Notes: generated from the letters alone by a model not told the origin. A DNA stretch of 27,050 nucleotides from Bacteroidia bacterium (GCA_019454865.1 JACFNJ010000004.1:1-27050); one strand, 5' to 3'. Shown: positions 1-8,788, numbered from the stretch's first letter. Translations and numbers: made by a program.

Positions 1-510
1 ACAATCAAGCACTTCGTTTTTGAAATATTTACCGTTCTGTCCCCATGCTATTAAGTTAACTTCTTGTGTATTTCCGTTTGTTTCAAATACTAATTGTGAA
101 AATATGCCAAAGGTATCATTGATGTTTTGGCGTTCATTCGCATCAATGTAACATTGTATAAAGATTATCAAACTATCTTCACCATCTATTTGTTTGCCAT
201 AAATTTGGTTAGTTGGTACACCATCAATATTTAAGCGGAATATATTTCCGGTATTGCCATTGTTTATAATTCGTATATTGGTTTTTACTGCATTTTTATT
301 CGGATTGCTTACACGTAATTGTTTGGTAACAGATATAGGGCGAATATGTAGTGAATCTAATTGAGAAAAAACAGTATCAAACGAAACGGTATCAACGGAA
401 AACACAAGATTAACCGGAGAGGTTGTAAGTTCTTCTTCCGGCTTACATGCCCAAAAAAGCACTGTAATTAAGTAAACAACTATTATTATGGGATATATTC
501 TTTTTGTCAC
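1..510 (-). CDS. Bacteroidota lipoprotein, partial (C-terminus beyond left edge)
   Basis: An open frame of 170 codons runs leftward from a GTG at 510 to the window edge without a stop. The N-terminus has basic residues, a hydrophobic run and a lipobox-like end (LFWAC, Cys22) followed by KPEEE, so it is probably a lipoprotein made by signal peptidase II cleavage. Acidic residues right after the cysteine are often seen in Bacteroidota surface lipoproteins. The mature part is rich in short beta-strand-like stretches (VNLVFSVDTVSFDTVF, LRVSNPNKNAVKTNIRI, VNLIAWGQNGKYF). It resembles a common uncharacterised Bacteroidota lipoprotein family with an Ig-like N-terminal fold, recognised from memory. 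The start was chosen because the lipoprotein signal begins there; a TTG lies three codons upstream. A near-consensus -7 box (CATATTTG on the minus strand, 517-524) sits only six bases before the GTG, so the transcript may be almost leaderless. No function is assigned. Confidence 0.8.
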   Translation of the reverse strand, partial: MTKRIYPIIIVVYLITVLFWACKPEEELTTSPVNLVFSVDTVSFDTVFSQLDSLHIRPISVTKQLRVSNPNKNAVKTNIRIINNGNTGNIFRLNIDGVPTNQIYGKQIDGEDSLIIFIQCYIDANERQNINDTFGIFSQLVFETNGNTQEVNLIAWGQNGKYFKNEVLDC

Positions 511-560
511 AGAATGCAAATATGCGTTTTAAATATTATATGCTTGTTACCATTTTTTAA

Positions 561-1037
561 TTAGCTGCTATGATCAGCTACTATTACCCATTTGTTATTC
601 TTTTTACGCATAAGCAGTGTAAAGTGTCCGTTAATATTGCCAATGTTTCGTTCTAAGTTCCATTTTCCAACTACAAAAGCTGCATCTTTTGAAATTCTGT
701 TTACAGATAAAATATCTAAGGTCAGATTTCCCATTGCATTTTTATCCGGATATGCTTTTTTGTAATTGGCTAAGGTATTGTTCCAGCCATGTGTAACTCC
801 TTTCTTTCCCACAAATATTAATGAGTCATTCATCCAATATCCTTGCATATATTCAGCAATATTGCCTTCATTCCATGCCTTTTGTTGCATATTTAATACT
901 TTATGTATTTCGTTTGTTTCATTTACAATAATTGGTTTCTTTTTTTGAATAGGTTTCTTCTTTGCATAAGTACTTATACTTAATAATGCCATCAGTATAA
1001 CTGTACCATAACGAAAATATTTAATAGTTGGTATCAT
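561..1037 (-). CDS. Secreted NTF2-like (SnoaL/DUF4440-type) protein
   Basis: A 158-residue protein with an N-terminal signal peptide (residues 1-25, ending STYA, then a lysine-rich stretch KKKPIQKKKP). It is followed by one small alpha+beta domain from about residue 42. The pattern VLNMQQKAWNEGNIAEYMQGYW, then DSLIFVG, GW..TLANYKKAYP and a C-terminal NKWVIVADHSS is typical of NTF2-like DUF4440/SnoaL-like proteins, whose cone-shaped fold binds small ligands or acts as a scaffold. It is probably periplasmic. The open frame extends upstream to a TTG at 1163, but the ATG at 1037 was preferred for two reasons: the signal peptide begins there, and a perfect minus-strand -7 box (TACATTTG, 1058-1065) lies between the two starts, so a transcript from it could not contain the longer version. 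Ligand and role are unknown. Confidence 0.78.
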   Translation of the reverse strand: MIPTIKYFRYGTVILMALLSISTYAKKKPIQKKKPIIVNETNEIHKVLNMQQKAWNEGNIAEYMQGYWMNDSLIFVGKKGVTHGWNNTLANYKKAYPDKNAMGNLTLDILSVNRISKDAAFVVGKWNLERNIGNINGHFTLLMRKKNNKWVIVADHSS

Positions 1038-1057
1038 TATAAATTTTTTAGTGATAA

Positions 1058-1065
1058 CAAATGTA
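1058..1065 (-). promoter_or_regulatory. -7 promoter box of the NTF2-like gene
   Basis: The minus strand reads TACATTTG, an exact match to the Bacteroidota -7 consensus TAnnTTTG, 20 bases before the ATG at 1037. No clear TTTG -33 box is seen at the usual distance, so the call rests on the -7 box and its position. Confidence 0.5.
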
Positions 1066-1130
1066 AGTAACTCTTTATAATTATCTTTATTCACCGTTTT
1101 GTATGTTTTTTTATTCGATAGATTTGGGCA

Positions 1131-1138
1131 TATATTCG
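1131..1138 (+). promoter_or_regulatory. Candidate -7 promoter box of the MATE gene
   Basis: TATATTCG resembles the TAnnTTTG -7 box with one mismatch and lies 19 bases before the TTG start at 1158. The -33 region shows no good TTTG at normal spacing. Confidence 0.35.
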
Positions 1139-1157
1139 CACCCTTAAAAATTAATTT

Positions 1158-2540
1158 TTGCAAAAATATTTTACATTATACAAACCTTATTTTAAGCAAA
1201 TTTCTAAGCTTAGTTACCCGATTATTATTGGACAGATTGGTATAGTATTAATGGGTGTAGCCGATACAATTATGATTGGCAAGGTAGATGCAACAAATTT
1301 GGCTGCGGCTGGTTTGGCTAATTCAATTTATTTTTTGGTAACTATATTAGGTGTAGGAACTTTATCTGCTGTTTCACCATTGGTAGCAAAAGCCAAAGGT
1401 GCAGGACATAGAAGTGAAACGAGTGTACTTTTTAATCAAAGCATAAATGTAGCTGTTGTACTTGGAGTAATTATTTCTTTTATCTTATGGATTGTAACAA
1501 TTAATATGCATTGGTTTGGGCAAGATGATGAAGTTGAAATTTTGATTAAACCATATTTGCACATTCTTAATGCAGGCAATATTTTTATGTTGCTCTTTAT
1601 GGGTATAAAGCAATTTAGTGATGGCTTATCAATTACTAAACCTGCTGCTATTATAACAATTCTTGGTTTGTTTTTTAATGTATTTTGGAATTGGGTATTG
1701 ATATATGGTAATTTTGGATTTCCTGCATTAGGGCTTAATGGAGCAGGGTATGCAACATCCGGTACAAGAGTATTTATGTTTATTGCTCTTTTGTTATTTG
1801 TTTATACGCATAAAAGCTATAAACATTGGCTTACTGTAAAAGAGAAATCAAATGCTACTGAGTTTTTTATTAAAATATTTACAATTGGTTTACCATCCGG
1901 AATGCAATATTTTTTTGAGGTAGCAGCATTTTCTTCGGCAGCAATTATAATTGGTTGGTTTGGCAAAGACCAATTAGCAGCTCATCAAATAGCAATAAAT
2001 TTGGCTTCAGTAACTTATATGATAGCAACCGGAATAGCAAATGGTGGCAGTATTGTGGTTGGCGAATCGTTTGGAATGAAAAATAAACGAGCCATGATAC
2101 TTTCTGGTAAGGCATCAATATTTATGAGTATTTGTTTTATGAGTTTTACAGCATTAGGTTTTGTTTTCTTTAATACCTATTTTGTTTCATTATATACCAA
2201 TGATGTGCATGTTGCAAGTATGGCATCTAACTTACTAATAATTGCAGCAATGTTTCAATTGAGTGATGGAACACAAACAGTAAGCTTAGGTATATTACGC
2301 GGAATATTAGATACAAAAGTACCCACACTAATTACAGCACTTGCATATTGGGTAATAGGTATTCCTATCGGTTGGATATTGGCAAAGTATTTTCAATTGA
2401 ATTTGTATGGGATTTGGTTTGGGTTAACCTTGGGACTTACATTCTCTGCTATATTACTTAGTTGGCGTTTCTTTAGAAATACTAAACGAATAAACTTTGT
2501 TTTAGAAGAAAAATTACATTATAAAACTTTAGCTAAGTAA
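1158..2540 (+). CDS. MATE family multidrug/cation efflux transporter
   Basis: A 460-residue polytopic membrane protein with about 12 hydrophobic segments and the two-fold repeat of MatE domains. The first half opens with KLSYPIIIGQIGIVLMGVADTIMIG and the second with FTIGLPSGMQYFFEVAAFSSAAIIIG. The family exports drugs or metabolites out of the cell in exchange for Na+ or H+; the substrate here cannot be told. Length and hydrophobic layout fit a complete NorM-like protein. The start codon is TTG: the frame is closed by TAA two codons upstream, and the next ATG lies inside the first membrane helix. The EamA gene follows two bases after the stop, so the two are probably co-transcribed and may handle related compounds. 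Confidence 0.9.
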   Translation: MQKYFTLYKPYFKQISKLSYPIIIGQIGIVLMGVADTIMIGKVDATNLAAAGLANSIYFLVTILGVGTLSAVSPLVAKAKGAGHRSETSVLFNQSINVAVVLGVIISFILWIVTINMHWFGQDDEVEILIKPYLHILNAGNIFMLLFMGIKQFSDGLSITKPAAIITILGLFFNVFWNWVLIYGNFGFPALGLNGAGYATSGTRVFMFIALLLFVYTHKSYKHWLTVKEKSNATEFFIKIFTIGLPSGMQYFFEVAAFSSAAIIIGWFGKDQLAAHQIAINLASVTYMIATGIANGGSIVVGESFGMKNKRAMILSGKASIFMSICFMSFTALGFVFFNTYFVSLYTNDVHVASMASNLLIIAAMFQLSDGTQTVSLGILRGILDTKVPTLITALAYWVIGIPIGWILAKYFQLNLYGIWFGLTLGLTFSAILLSWRFFRNTKRINFVLEEKLHYKTLAK

Positions 2541-2542
2541 AA

Positions 2543-3445
2543 ATGAAAGCACCTTTAAAAGTACATCTTGCTTTATTTTCTGTATCATTATTGTATGGTG
2601 CTACATTTACAATTGCTAAGCAGGTAATGCCACAATATGTACAACCAAATGCATTTATATTATTGCGTGTGTTGGTGGCAACCGTATTAATTTTTTTGTT
2701 TCATTCAGTATTTATAAAACAAAAAGTAAAGGACAAAAAGGATATAATTAAGTTTGCAATTGGGGCTTTGTTTGGTGTGGCTTTTAATATGTTATTATTT
2801 TTTAAGGGACTTGCTATTACCTCTCCAATTAATGGTGCAGTATTAATGATGAATACTCCAATTTTTGTTGTGATTTTTGCATCCTTGTACCTCAAAGAGA
2901 AGTTAACTTTAAATAAAATAGGAGGTATTGTAATTGCTGCTGTTGGAGCCATTTTGTTAATGGGCGGAAAAAATTTTCAGTTTAATTCAAATACAGTTTT
3001 GGGTGATATAATGGTAAGTGCAAATGCAATTATTTTTGCTTTTTATTTGGTGTATAGTAAACCACTAATGCAAAAGTATCATCCGCTTACTGTTACCAAA
3101 TGGAATTTTATTTTTGGTTTTCTCGTTGTATTACCTTTTGGATACTCAGAAGTGTTACAAATTCAACCCGATATTTTTACGCCTAAGATTTGGGGATTTA
3201 TTCTTTTTGTAACTGTTGGTGCTACGTTTCTTACTTATGTATTTAATGCTTATGCATTAAGTCATGCAAGCTCGTCATTAGTAGGAAGCTATATATACTT
3301 GCAACCTGTTTTAGCTACTTTTATTGCTTTGTTCTCAGGTAAAGATACGCTTACTTGGGAAAAACTATTTTATATCCTGATTATATTTATCGGAGTTTTT
3401 TTAGTGAGTAAAAAAACTAAAGTGGCACCTTCCGAGAATATTTAA
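2543..3445 (+). CDS. EamA/DMT family transporter
   Basis: A 300-residue membrane protein with ten hydrophobic segments, made of two EamA repeats (about residues 8-140 and 152-290). Family-typical stretches include AFILLRVLVATVLIFLF in the first repeat, LMMNTPIFVVIFASLYLKEKLT at its end, and SSSLVGSYIYLQPVLATFIA near the end of the second. The drug/metabolite transporter family moves small metabolites such as amino acids or nucleotides, commonly outward; the sequence does not show which. The ATG lies two bases after the MATE stop codon, so this is the second gene of a two-gene operon. It ends only eight bases from the end of the convergent DUF4468 gene, with no hairpin terminator visible between them. 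Confidence 0.9.
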   Translation: MKAPLKVHLALFSVSLLYGATFTIAKQVMPQYVQPNAFILLRVLVATVLIFLFHSVFIKQKVKDKKDIIKFAIGALFGVAFNMLLFFKGLAITSPINGAVLMMNTPIFVVIFASLYLKEKLTLNKIGGIVIAAVGAILLMGGKNFQFNSNTVLGDIMVSANAIIFAFYLVYSKPLMQKYHPLTVTKWNFIFGFLVVLPFGYSEVLQIQPDIFTPKIWGFILFVTVGATFLTYVFNAYALSHASSSLVGSYIYLQPVLATFIALFSGKDTLTWEKLFYILIIFIGVFLVSKKTKVAPSENI

Positions 3446-3453
3446 TTTATTAT

Positions 3454-4134
3454 CTACCAATCATCCTCATCAACGATGATAGGGTCTTGCATATACTTTT
3501 CAAATTCCTTCATCAATTTATGAATATCTTGGTCAGCATCTCTTAACATTTTGTCATAAATTTTAACAGCTTTAGGAGAAGTATAGTAAAACTCAAAATA
3601 ATTTCGTTTCACATCTCCAATGTTTTGTTTTAAACCTACATGTACCAAATTAGATATTTGGTATTTATATCTTCCTTCTTTAATCCATACAGTCATCTTA
3701 AATTGATGCGTACCAATATCTCTTTTTGCATATTTACTGGTATATACAAAAGCAGGAATAACACCATTTATTATAAGTTTCTGATTTTTCTTGTCTATTT
3801 CGTATAATGGTTTTGATAGTTTTCCAAAACGATTATCAGCCCAACGTTTAGCACGAGTATAAAGCGAATCAGAGCCCGACTCTTCTTGTTCCACAACTCC
3901 AAGATATGTTATTAAGTTTGTAACAGAATCAACGTATAGTTCAATTTTAACAAACGGTTTAACAATTGTTGAAGAGTCAACTTCTTCTCCTTCTCCTTCT
4001 GTTTGTTCTTCAGATTCTGTAGAGTCACTATTTTCAACTTCGTAACCTCCACTTGTTTCATCCGGATTTTGGATTTGTGCAAAACTCTTTGCTCCAATTA
4101 ATGTTAGAGCTATAAAAAAGATAATTTTATTCAT
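3454..4134 (-). CDS. Secreted DUF4468 domain protein
   Basis: A 226-residue protein with a clear signal peptide (residues 1-19, ending AKSFA before QIQN), so it is exported. Residues 33-57 form a very acidic, serine-rich low-complexity linker. Residues about 88-165 match the DUF4468 pattern: a YTRAKRWADNRFG helix, a GVIPAF strand, and FKMTVWIKEGRYKYQISNLVH. This domain is described as having a TBP-like fold, occurs almost only in Bacteroidota exported proteins and has no known activity. The C-terminus is a charged helix (LMKEFEKYM) ending with an acidic tail. It has its own strong promoter at 4170-4199 and is probably transcribed alone. The function is unknown. Confidence 0.82.
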   Translation of the reverse strand: MNKIIFFIALTLIGAKSFAQIQNPDETSGGYEVENSDSTESEEQTEGEGEEVDSSTIVKPFVKIELYVDSVTNLITYLGVVEQEESGSDSLYTRAKRWADNRFGKLSKPLYEIDKKNQKLIINGVIPAFVYTSKYAKRDIGTHQFKMTVWIKEGRYKYQISNLVHVGLKQNIGDVKRNYFEFYYTSPKAVKIYDKMLRDADQDIHKLMKEFEKYMQDPIIVDEDDW

Positions 4135-4169
4135 TCGTAATGTATAAAGAAAGTTTTTATATCAAGTGC

Positions 4170-4199
4170 CAAAAATAGAAAATCATTTTATTTTTCAAA
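4170..4199 (-). promoter_or_regulatory. Bacteroidota-type promoter of the DUF4468 gene
   Basis: On the minus strand a TTTG -33 box (4196-4199) and a perfect -7 box TATTTTTG (4170-4177) are separated by 18 bases. The start codon is 35 bases downstream of the -7 box. This is one of the cleanest promoters in the window. Confidence 0.7.
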
Positions 4200-4284
4200 C
4201 CTGATTGTAAACGATATTTTTGGTGCGCAGTTTAATAAATTAAACACAATTTACAAGTACAAAGTAATATTCTTGCAAATCAAT

Positions 4285-6009
4285 ATGCATTTTAATATTT
4301 TTTCAATAGCTGGTGTGTGTAAATTAATGGGTATAAAACATGTGGTGTTAAGCCCTGGGTCACGCTCTGCTCCATTGGTGTACGCTTTTGCTTCTAATTC
4401 TTGTTTTACAATACATAAGGTAGTTGATGAAAGAAGTGCTGCTTTTATTGCATTAGGTATTGCGCAGCAGAGTAAACAGCCAGTTGTACTTATTTGTACT
4501 TCCGGAACGGCAGTAGCAAACTATTTTCCTGCAATAGCAGAGTCCTTTTATCAGCATATTCCATTATTAGTAATTTCCGCTGATCGTCCGAAGGCACTGC
4601 TAAATCAGCAGGATGGACAAATGATTAATCAGAATAATTTTTATGGAACCCACATAAAATCTTTTTATACAATTCCGGAATTAATGGATAAAGAATTATT
4701 GTTAAACGAATCCATTAAAATTACATTAAATGCAATACAGGATATTTTTTCAAATGAAATGGGGCCGGTTCATATTAACGTGCCATTAAGTGAGCCACTT
4801 TATGGAAAAATTCCTAATGAATTTCAGTTGAAAAAAATCGAAAGTTTGATACTAAGAAATGAAAAGTTTATAAAATCAAATTCGCTTCAAGGTCAAATAA
4901 AGATGAAGAAAACTGACTTTAATTTATTACAAAAGGCATGGTTATCATCTTCCAAAAAGGTATTGTTACTTGGGCATGATATACATTATAACGAAAACGT
5001 TACATCACTACTTAAACTAAAACATAATAACCAAATTGTAATATTAAGCGATGTCGCATCAGGGCAATACGATTGTGCTACAATTTCAAATTTTGATAAA
5101 CTTTTGGCTTCATTAAGCAAAAATGAATTAGAGCAATTACAGCCAGACTTATTGATTAGTATTGGAGGGCCCGTATTGTCAAAATCATTAAAAAAATGGT
5201 TGCAATCACAAAAGCCTAACCACCATATACGAATACAACAAAATAAGCCTATTGTTGATACTTATAATAATGTTACAAAAGTAATTTATACTACAAATGA
5301 AGATGGATTAAAAAGTCTGGCATCCTTCAACTTTACAGGTAATAAAACAAGTATAACATATAAAACTCGGTGGGAACAATTATCATTTCAATTGCATAAA
5401 AAAGTAAATACATTTATTGATAAAACTACGCAATGGAATGAATTAAGTGCAACAGCAATTGTGCTTAAATCATTACAGCCTGGTGTTAATCTTCAATTGG
5501 CTAATAGCAGTGTTGTTCGGTATGTAAGCTGGTTGGGTTCATCTTTAAATGGTTTTGTTGTAAACAGTAATCGAGGAACAAGCGGTATTGATGGATGTAC
5601 AAGTACTGCTGTAGGTGCAGCTATGGTTAATCAACGGCAAACAGTTTTACTTACAGGTGATTTAGCTTTTTTGTATGATAAAAATGCATTTTGGATTGAA
5701 TCAATACCCAGAAATTTGCGAGTAATTGTTTTTAATAACATGGGTGGAGGCATTTTTTCTTTGATTGATGGACCAAATAAAATTAAAAAATTTACTCATT
5801 ATTTTACAACACCACAAAAACAGAGTTCTGTTAAGGATGTAGCACAATTGTTTGGTTTAGATTATTACTTTTGCAACGAAAAAAATAAATTAGAAAAAAC
5901 GTTAGAAACATTTCTTAACCCACTTTCATCAGCTGCAGTGCTTGAGTTAAAGTTTGATATGCAAGTTAATGCTAAAGTGTTTCAACATTTTAAAAACATA
6001 AAATTATAA
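4285..6009 (+). CDS. menD: 2-succinyl-5-enolpyruvyl-6-hydroxy-3-cyclohexene-1-carboxylate synthase MenD
   Basis: This thiamine-diphosphate enzyme joins 2-oxoglutarate (after decarboxylation) to isochorismate in menaquinone synthesis. The 574-residue protein starts with the family pattern VVLSPGSRSAPLVYAF. VVDERSAAF follows, with Glu49 matching the cofactor-activating glutamate, and GTAVANYFPAIAESFYQ comes after. The thiamine-diphosphate motif GDLAFLYDKNAF lies at about residues 458-469, then VFNNMGGGIFSLI. Length is normal. The ATG at 4285 was preferred over an in-frame TTG at 4273 because the recognisable protein begins there and a -7-like TATTCTTG (4268-4275) overlaps the TTG. A second candidate, TATTTTTG at 4215-4222, fits the consensus better. 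menB follows after one base, so the two form an operon and imply respiration with menaquinone. Confidence 0.93.
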   Translation: MHFNIFSIAGVCKLMGIKHVVLSPGSRSAPLVYAFASNSCFTIHKVVDERSAAFIALGIAQQSKQPVVLICTSGTAVANYFPAIAESFYQHIPLLVISADRPKALLNQQDGQMINQNNFYGTHIKSFYTIPELMDKELLLNESIKITLNAIQDIFSNEMGPVHINVPLSEPLYGKIPNEFQLKKIESLILRNEKFIKSNSLQGQIKMKKTDFNLLQKAWLSSSKKVLLLGHDIHYNENVTSLLKLKHNNQIVILSDVASGQYDCATISNFDKLLASLSKNELEQLQPDLLISIGGPVLSKSLKKWLQSQKPNHHIRIQQNKPIVDTYNNVTKVIYTTNEDGLKSLASFNFTGNKTSITYKTRWEQLSFQLHKKVNTFIDKTTQWNELSATAIVLKSLQPGVNLQLANSSVVRYVSWLGSSLNGFVVNSNRGTSGIDGCTSTAVGAAMVNQRQTVLLTGDLAFLYDKNAFWIESIPRNLRVIVFNNMGGGIFSLIDGPNKIKKFTHYFTTPQKQSSVKDVAQLFGLDYYFCNEKNKLEKTLETFLNPLSSAAVLELKFDMQVNAKVFQHFKNIKL

Positions 6010-6010
6010 T

Positions 6011-6835
6011 ATGGAAAGCAAATATTCTTGGCAAACAATTAAAGAGTTTAAAGAAATTAAGTTCCTTTTTTTTGAGGGAATTGCAAAAATCAGTATTAAT
6101 CGTCCGGAAAAGCACAATGCTTTTACACCACTAACTGTAAAAGAAATGAGTGAAGCTATGGAAATAGCAAGGCAAGATGAAAAAGTTTATTGTGTAATTT
6201 TAACAGGAGAAGGCGGAAAAGCATTTTGTAGCGGAGGTGATCAAAGTGTGAGAGGACATGGAGGCTATGTAGGTGATGATGGTGTGCCTCGATTAAATGT
6301 GTTGGATTTACAAATGCAAATTAGAAGAATACCAAAGCCGGTAGTAGCAATGGTAGCCGGATGGGCAATTGGTGGAGGACATGTATTGCATGTTATATGT
6401 GATTTGACAATAGCTGCCGAGAATGCAAAATTTGGACAGACAGGTCCTAAAGTGGGAAGTTTTGATGGTGGATTCGGAGCTAGCTATTTGGCAAGATTAG
6501 TAGGACAGAAAAAAGCTAGAGAGATTTGGTATTTGTGCGATCAGTACAATGCAGAAGAAGCCCTAGAGATGGGATTAGTAAATAAAGTGGTACCATTAGA
6601 AATGCTTGAAGATACAACTATTGCTTGGTGCAGAAAAATGATGGAAAAAAGTCCGATAGCATTGCGTATGTTAAAAAGTGCATTTAATGCTGAGTTGGAT
6701 GGGCAAGCCGGAATACAAGAATTAGCAGGCAATAGCACGTTGTTGTATTACCTAAGTGATGAAGCCAAAGAAGGAAAGAATTCATTCTTAGAAAAGCGAA
6801 AACCAGACTTTAAAAAGTATCCAAAATTTCCGTGA
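6011..6835 (+). CDS. menB: 1,4-dihydroxy-2-naphthoyl-CoA synthase MenB
   Basis: A crotonase-fold enzyme that closes the second ring of menaquinone by cyclising o-succinylbenzoyl-CoA. The 274-residue protein shows the oxyanion-hole region CSGGDQSVRG (residues 73-82), PKPVVAMVAGWAIGGGH (109-125) and the diagnostic FGQTGPKVGSFDGGFG (141-156). The glycine in QTGP is the one typical of bicarbonate-dependent MenB; the other class has an aspartate there. The C-terminus KRKPDFKKYPKFP is also typical of the family. It begins one base after the menD stop and is the last gene before the terminator at 6858. The remaining men genes are not in this window. Confidence 0.96.
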   Translation: MESKYSWQTIKEFKEIKFLFFEGIAKISINRPEKHNAFTPLTVKEMSEAMEIARQDEKVYCVILTGEGGKAFCSGGDQSVRGHGGYVGDDGVPRLNVLDLQMQIRRIPKPVVAMVAGWAIGGGHVLHVICDLTIAAENAKFGQTGPKVGSFDGGFGASYLARLVGQKKAREIWYLCDQYNAEEALEMGLVNKVVPLEMLEDTTIAWCRKMMEKSPIALRMLKSAFNAELDGQAGIQELAGNSTLLYYLSDEAKEGKNSFLEKRKPDFKKYPKFP

Positions 6836-6857
6836 TAAAGGAACTAAAGAAATATTA

Positions 6858-6897
6858 AAAGCGAGTTGACTAAACAAAGTTAACTCGCTTTAGTTTT
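6858..6897 (+). terminator. Hairpin terminator between menB and pyk, probably bidirectional
   Basis: AAAGCGAGTTGACT, a six-base loop, then AGTTAACTCGCTTT forms a 14-pair stem (one G-T pair) followed by AGTTTTT. It lies 22 bases after the menB stop. It is also 22 bases beyond the stop of the convergent pyk gene, although the T-run on that side is poor, so it serves the plus strand best and may serve both. Confidence 0.85.
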
Positions 6898-6913
6898 TAT
6901 AAGTTTAATACAA

Positions 6914-8347
6914 TTATTCTATTTCACTAACTTTAATAGCATTAGTTCTTGGTCTGTAAAGTATAGGCATACTTGCAGTATTTATTACTAAATCACCGGG
7001 TTTTACTAAACCTTCTTTTTTAAGTATGTCATTAACATCTTGAATAGTTTTATCGGTACTTTCAAATCCATTATAATAATACGCCCTAATTCCCCAAACT
7101 AAGTTTAAAGTATTTATAAGACGAGCATTTCCGGTAAAAATATAAATTGGTGCTTTGGGTCTGAAAGATGAAATCTTATATGCGGTGTATCCACTAAAAG
7201 TCATACTTACAATTGCAGCAGCCTTTAAATGTTCGGAAATACGAACAGCAGTAAAACAAATTTCATCGCTTATAAAAGTAGGCGAATCGGATGAAGGGCG
7301 AGGGGTTTTATAAAAAGGAGCATTTGTATTTTCGGCTTCTTCAATTGTGTTTGACATGTGCCTTACTGCTAATACAGGATATGCGCCTACTGATGTTTCA
7401 GCACTTAACATAACTGCATCAGCTCCATCCATAACAGCATTGGCAATATCATTTACTTCGGCACGGGTAGGGGATGAGTTGGTAATCATGCTTTCCATCA
7501 TTTGTGTAGCAATAATTACAGGCTTACTTGCCAATATACATTTTTTTACAATTCGTTTTTGTATTACCGGAACTTGAGCCATTGGCATTTCTACTCCCAA
7601 GTCGCCACGTGCTACCATTATAGCATCAGCTACGGCAATAATCTCATCTAGGTTCTCTACTGCTTCCGGTTTTTCTATCTTAGCAATTACACGAGGTTTC
7701 CAGTCATGGGTTTCTATTATTTGTTTTAAGTCAATTATATCTTTCGCTTTGCGAACAAAACTTAATCCAATCCAATCCACCTTTTGTTCAATACCAAAAA
7801 GTAAATCTGCTTTATCTTTTTCGGTCATTGCTGGTATTGATAACTTGGTATGAGGTAAATTAAATCCTTTTTTGTTTGATAATACACCACCAAAATTTAC
7901 TTTGCATACAATCTCATCCACAAGGTTTGTTTCCAATACTTCTAATTCTAATTTACCATCATCCAATAAAATCTTTTCTCCTGCTTTTATATCCTTTGCT
8001 AAACCATCAAATTTTACTGAAAACTTTTCGGATGTACCAATAATTGCATTAGTAGTAACTTTTACTGTTTGTCCGGTAGTAAGCGTAATCTTGCCATTTT
8101 CCATTTCACCTACCCGTAATTTTGGTCCTTGTAAATCCAATAATATACTTACATACGAATTTATGTCTGTATTTACTTTTCTAATATTCTCAATTACTGC
8201 TTTGTGTTCATCGTAGCTGCCGTGCGAAAAATTAAGTCGGCAAACATCTACGCCTTCTTCAATTATATTTTTTAGCATTTCGTAACTTGATGTAGCAGGC
8301 CCTATTGTGGCAACAATTTTTGTTCTGTTGAATTTAATTGAATTCAT
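6914..8347 (-). CDS. pyk: Pyruvate kinase
   Basis: It makes pyruvate and ATP from phosphoenolpyruvate and ADP in the last step of glycolysis, in the cytosol. The 477-residue protein has the complete family order: RTKIVATIGPATSS at the N-terminus, LDLQGPKLRVGE, a B-domain (about residues 70-165), VIAKIEKPEAVENLDEII holding the catalytic lysine, VARGDLGVEMP, and the substrate-binding stretch KPVIIATQMMESM with PTRAEVNDIANAV. The C-terminal regulatory domain is complete, with no extra PEP-utilising domain. The gene follows the IPExxxVDY gene after nine bases, and both probably come from the promoter near 8799. Confidence 0.97.
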   Translation of the reverse strand: MNSIKFNRTKIVATIGPATSSYEMLKNIIEEGVDVCRLNFSHGSYDEHKAVIENIRKVNTDINSYVSILLDLQGPKLRVGEMENGKITLTTGQTVKVTTNAIIGTSEKFSVKFDGLAKDIKAGEKILLDDGKLELEVLETNLVDEIVCKVNFGGVLSNKKGFNLPHTKLSIPAMTEKDKADLLFGIEQKVDWIGLSFVRKAKDIIDLKQIIETHDWKPRVIAKIEKPEAVENLDEIIAVADAIMVARGDLGVEMPMAQVPVIQKRIVKKCILASKPVIIATQMMESMITNSSPTRAEVNDIANAVMDGADAVMLSAETSVGAYPVLAVRHMSNTIEEAENTNAPFYKTPRPSSDSPTFISDEICFTAVRISEHLKAAAIVSMTFSGYTAYKISSFRPKAPIYIFTGNARLINTLNLVWGIRAYYYNGFESTDKTIQDVNDILKKEGLVKPGDLVINTASMPILYRPRTNAIKVSEIE

Positions 8348-8356
8348 GTTTTTTGT

Positions 8357-8788
8357 TTATGCAATTAAGTATGATAAGTTAGTTTTTATTGTGTCTGAAT
8401 TTATATTATAAACTATCTGTACAATCGGTATTTGTTGAAAAATTGCTTTTAAAGCAGGTTCATCCAAGTAATCAATGGCACCGCTTACTAATAATAAATA
8501 ATCATACGTTTTTAATTCCGGTATTAGGTTTATACGCTCTTTTTTATTTGCAAGTAATGTATATGTTGTATGATTTTCTTCGTGTATGAAAGTATATTTT
8601 GCAAATGAAGTTTCAATTGTATCTTTTATTATGGTATAATCATCTACACGTTCAAATGCAAAAGGATAATGTTTATTTATATACCAAACTAAACGATACG
8701 GAATCTCTGTGGAAACAATTCCATAAATAAGAATGTCCTCTTCAAATGGAATATTTAACTCAAATTTTTTGATAAAAACTTTATTAAT
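8357..8788 (-). CDS. IPExxxVDY family protein, apparently with a non-standard start codon
   Basis: The open frame on the minus strand encodes about 143 residues and contains the family hallmark LIPELKTYDYLLLVSGAIDY (IPE followed by a DYLLL strand). It also has FELNIPFEEDILIYGIVS and YRLVWYINKHYPFAF near the start. This small Bacteroidota family has no known function and in my recollection usually neighbours pyk and acpP, as here. No ATG, GTG or TTG lies in the reading frame ahead of the conserved region: the frame opens with TAA ATT AAT AAA GTT TTT ATC AAA AAA. The best start is therefore ATT at 8788 (giving MNKVFIKKFEL), or ATC at 8773 (giving MKKFEL). A perfect -7 box (8799-8806) ends 10 bases before the ATT, which suggests transcription is intact. 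It stops nine bases before pyk. Confidence 0.82.
   Translation of the reverse strand: MNKVFIKKFELNIPFEEDILIYGIVSTEIPYRLVWYINKHYPFAFERVDDYTIIKDTIETSFAKYTFIHEENHTTYTLLANKKERINLIPELKTYDYLLLVSGAIDYLDEPALKAIFQQIPIVQIVYNINSDTIKTNLSYLIA

Noticed and set aside
1038..1163. A 42-residue N-terminal extension of the NTF2-like protein starting at a TTG
   Set aside because: The extension would place the signal peptide internally, and the best promoter box lies inside it.
7872..8216. A 114-codon plus-strand frame inside pyk
   Set aside because: The pyruvate kinase reading is complete and strongly conserved, and the opposite frame has no motif.
8389..8589. A 66-codon plus-strand open frame between pyk and acpP
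   Set aside because: The minus strand of the same stretch encodes a protein with the IPExxxVDY hallmark, and the plus-strand product has no recognisable feature.
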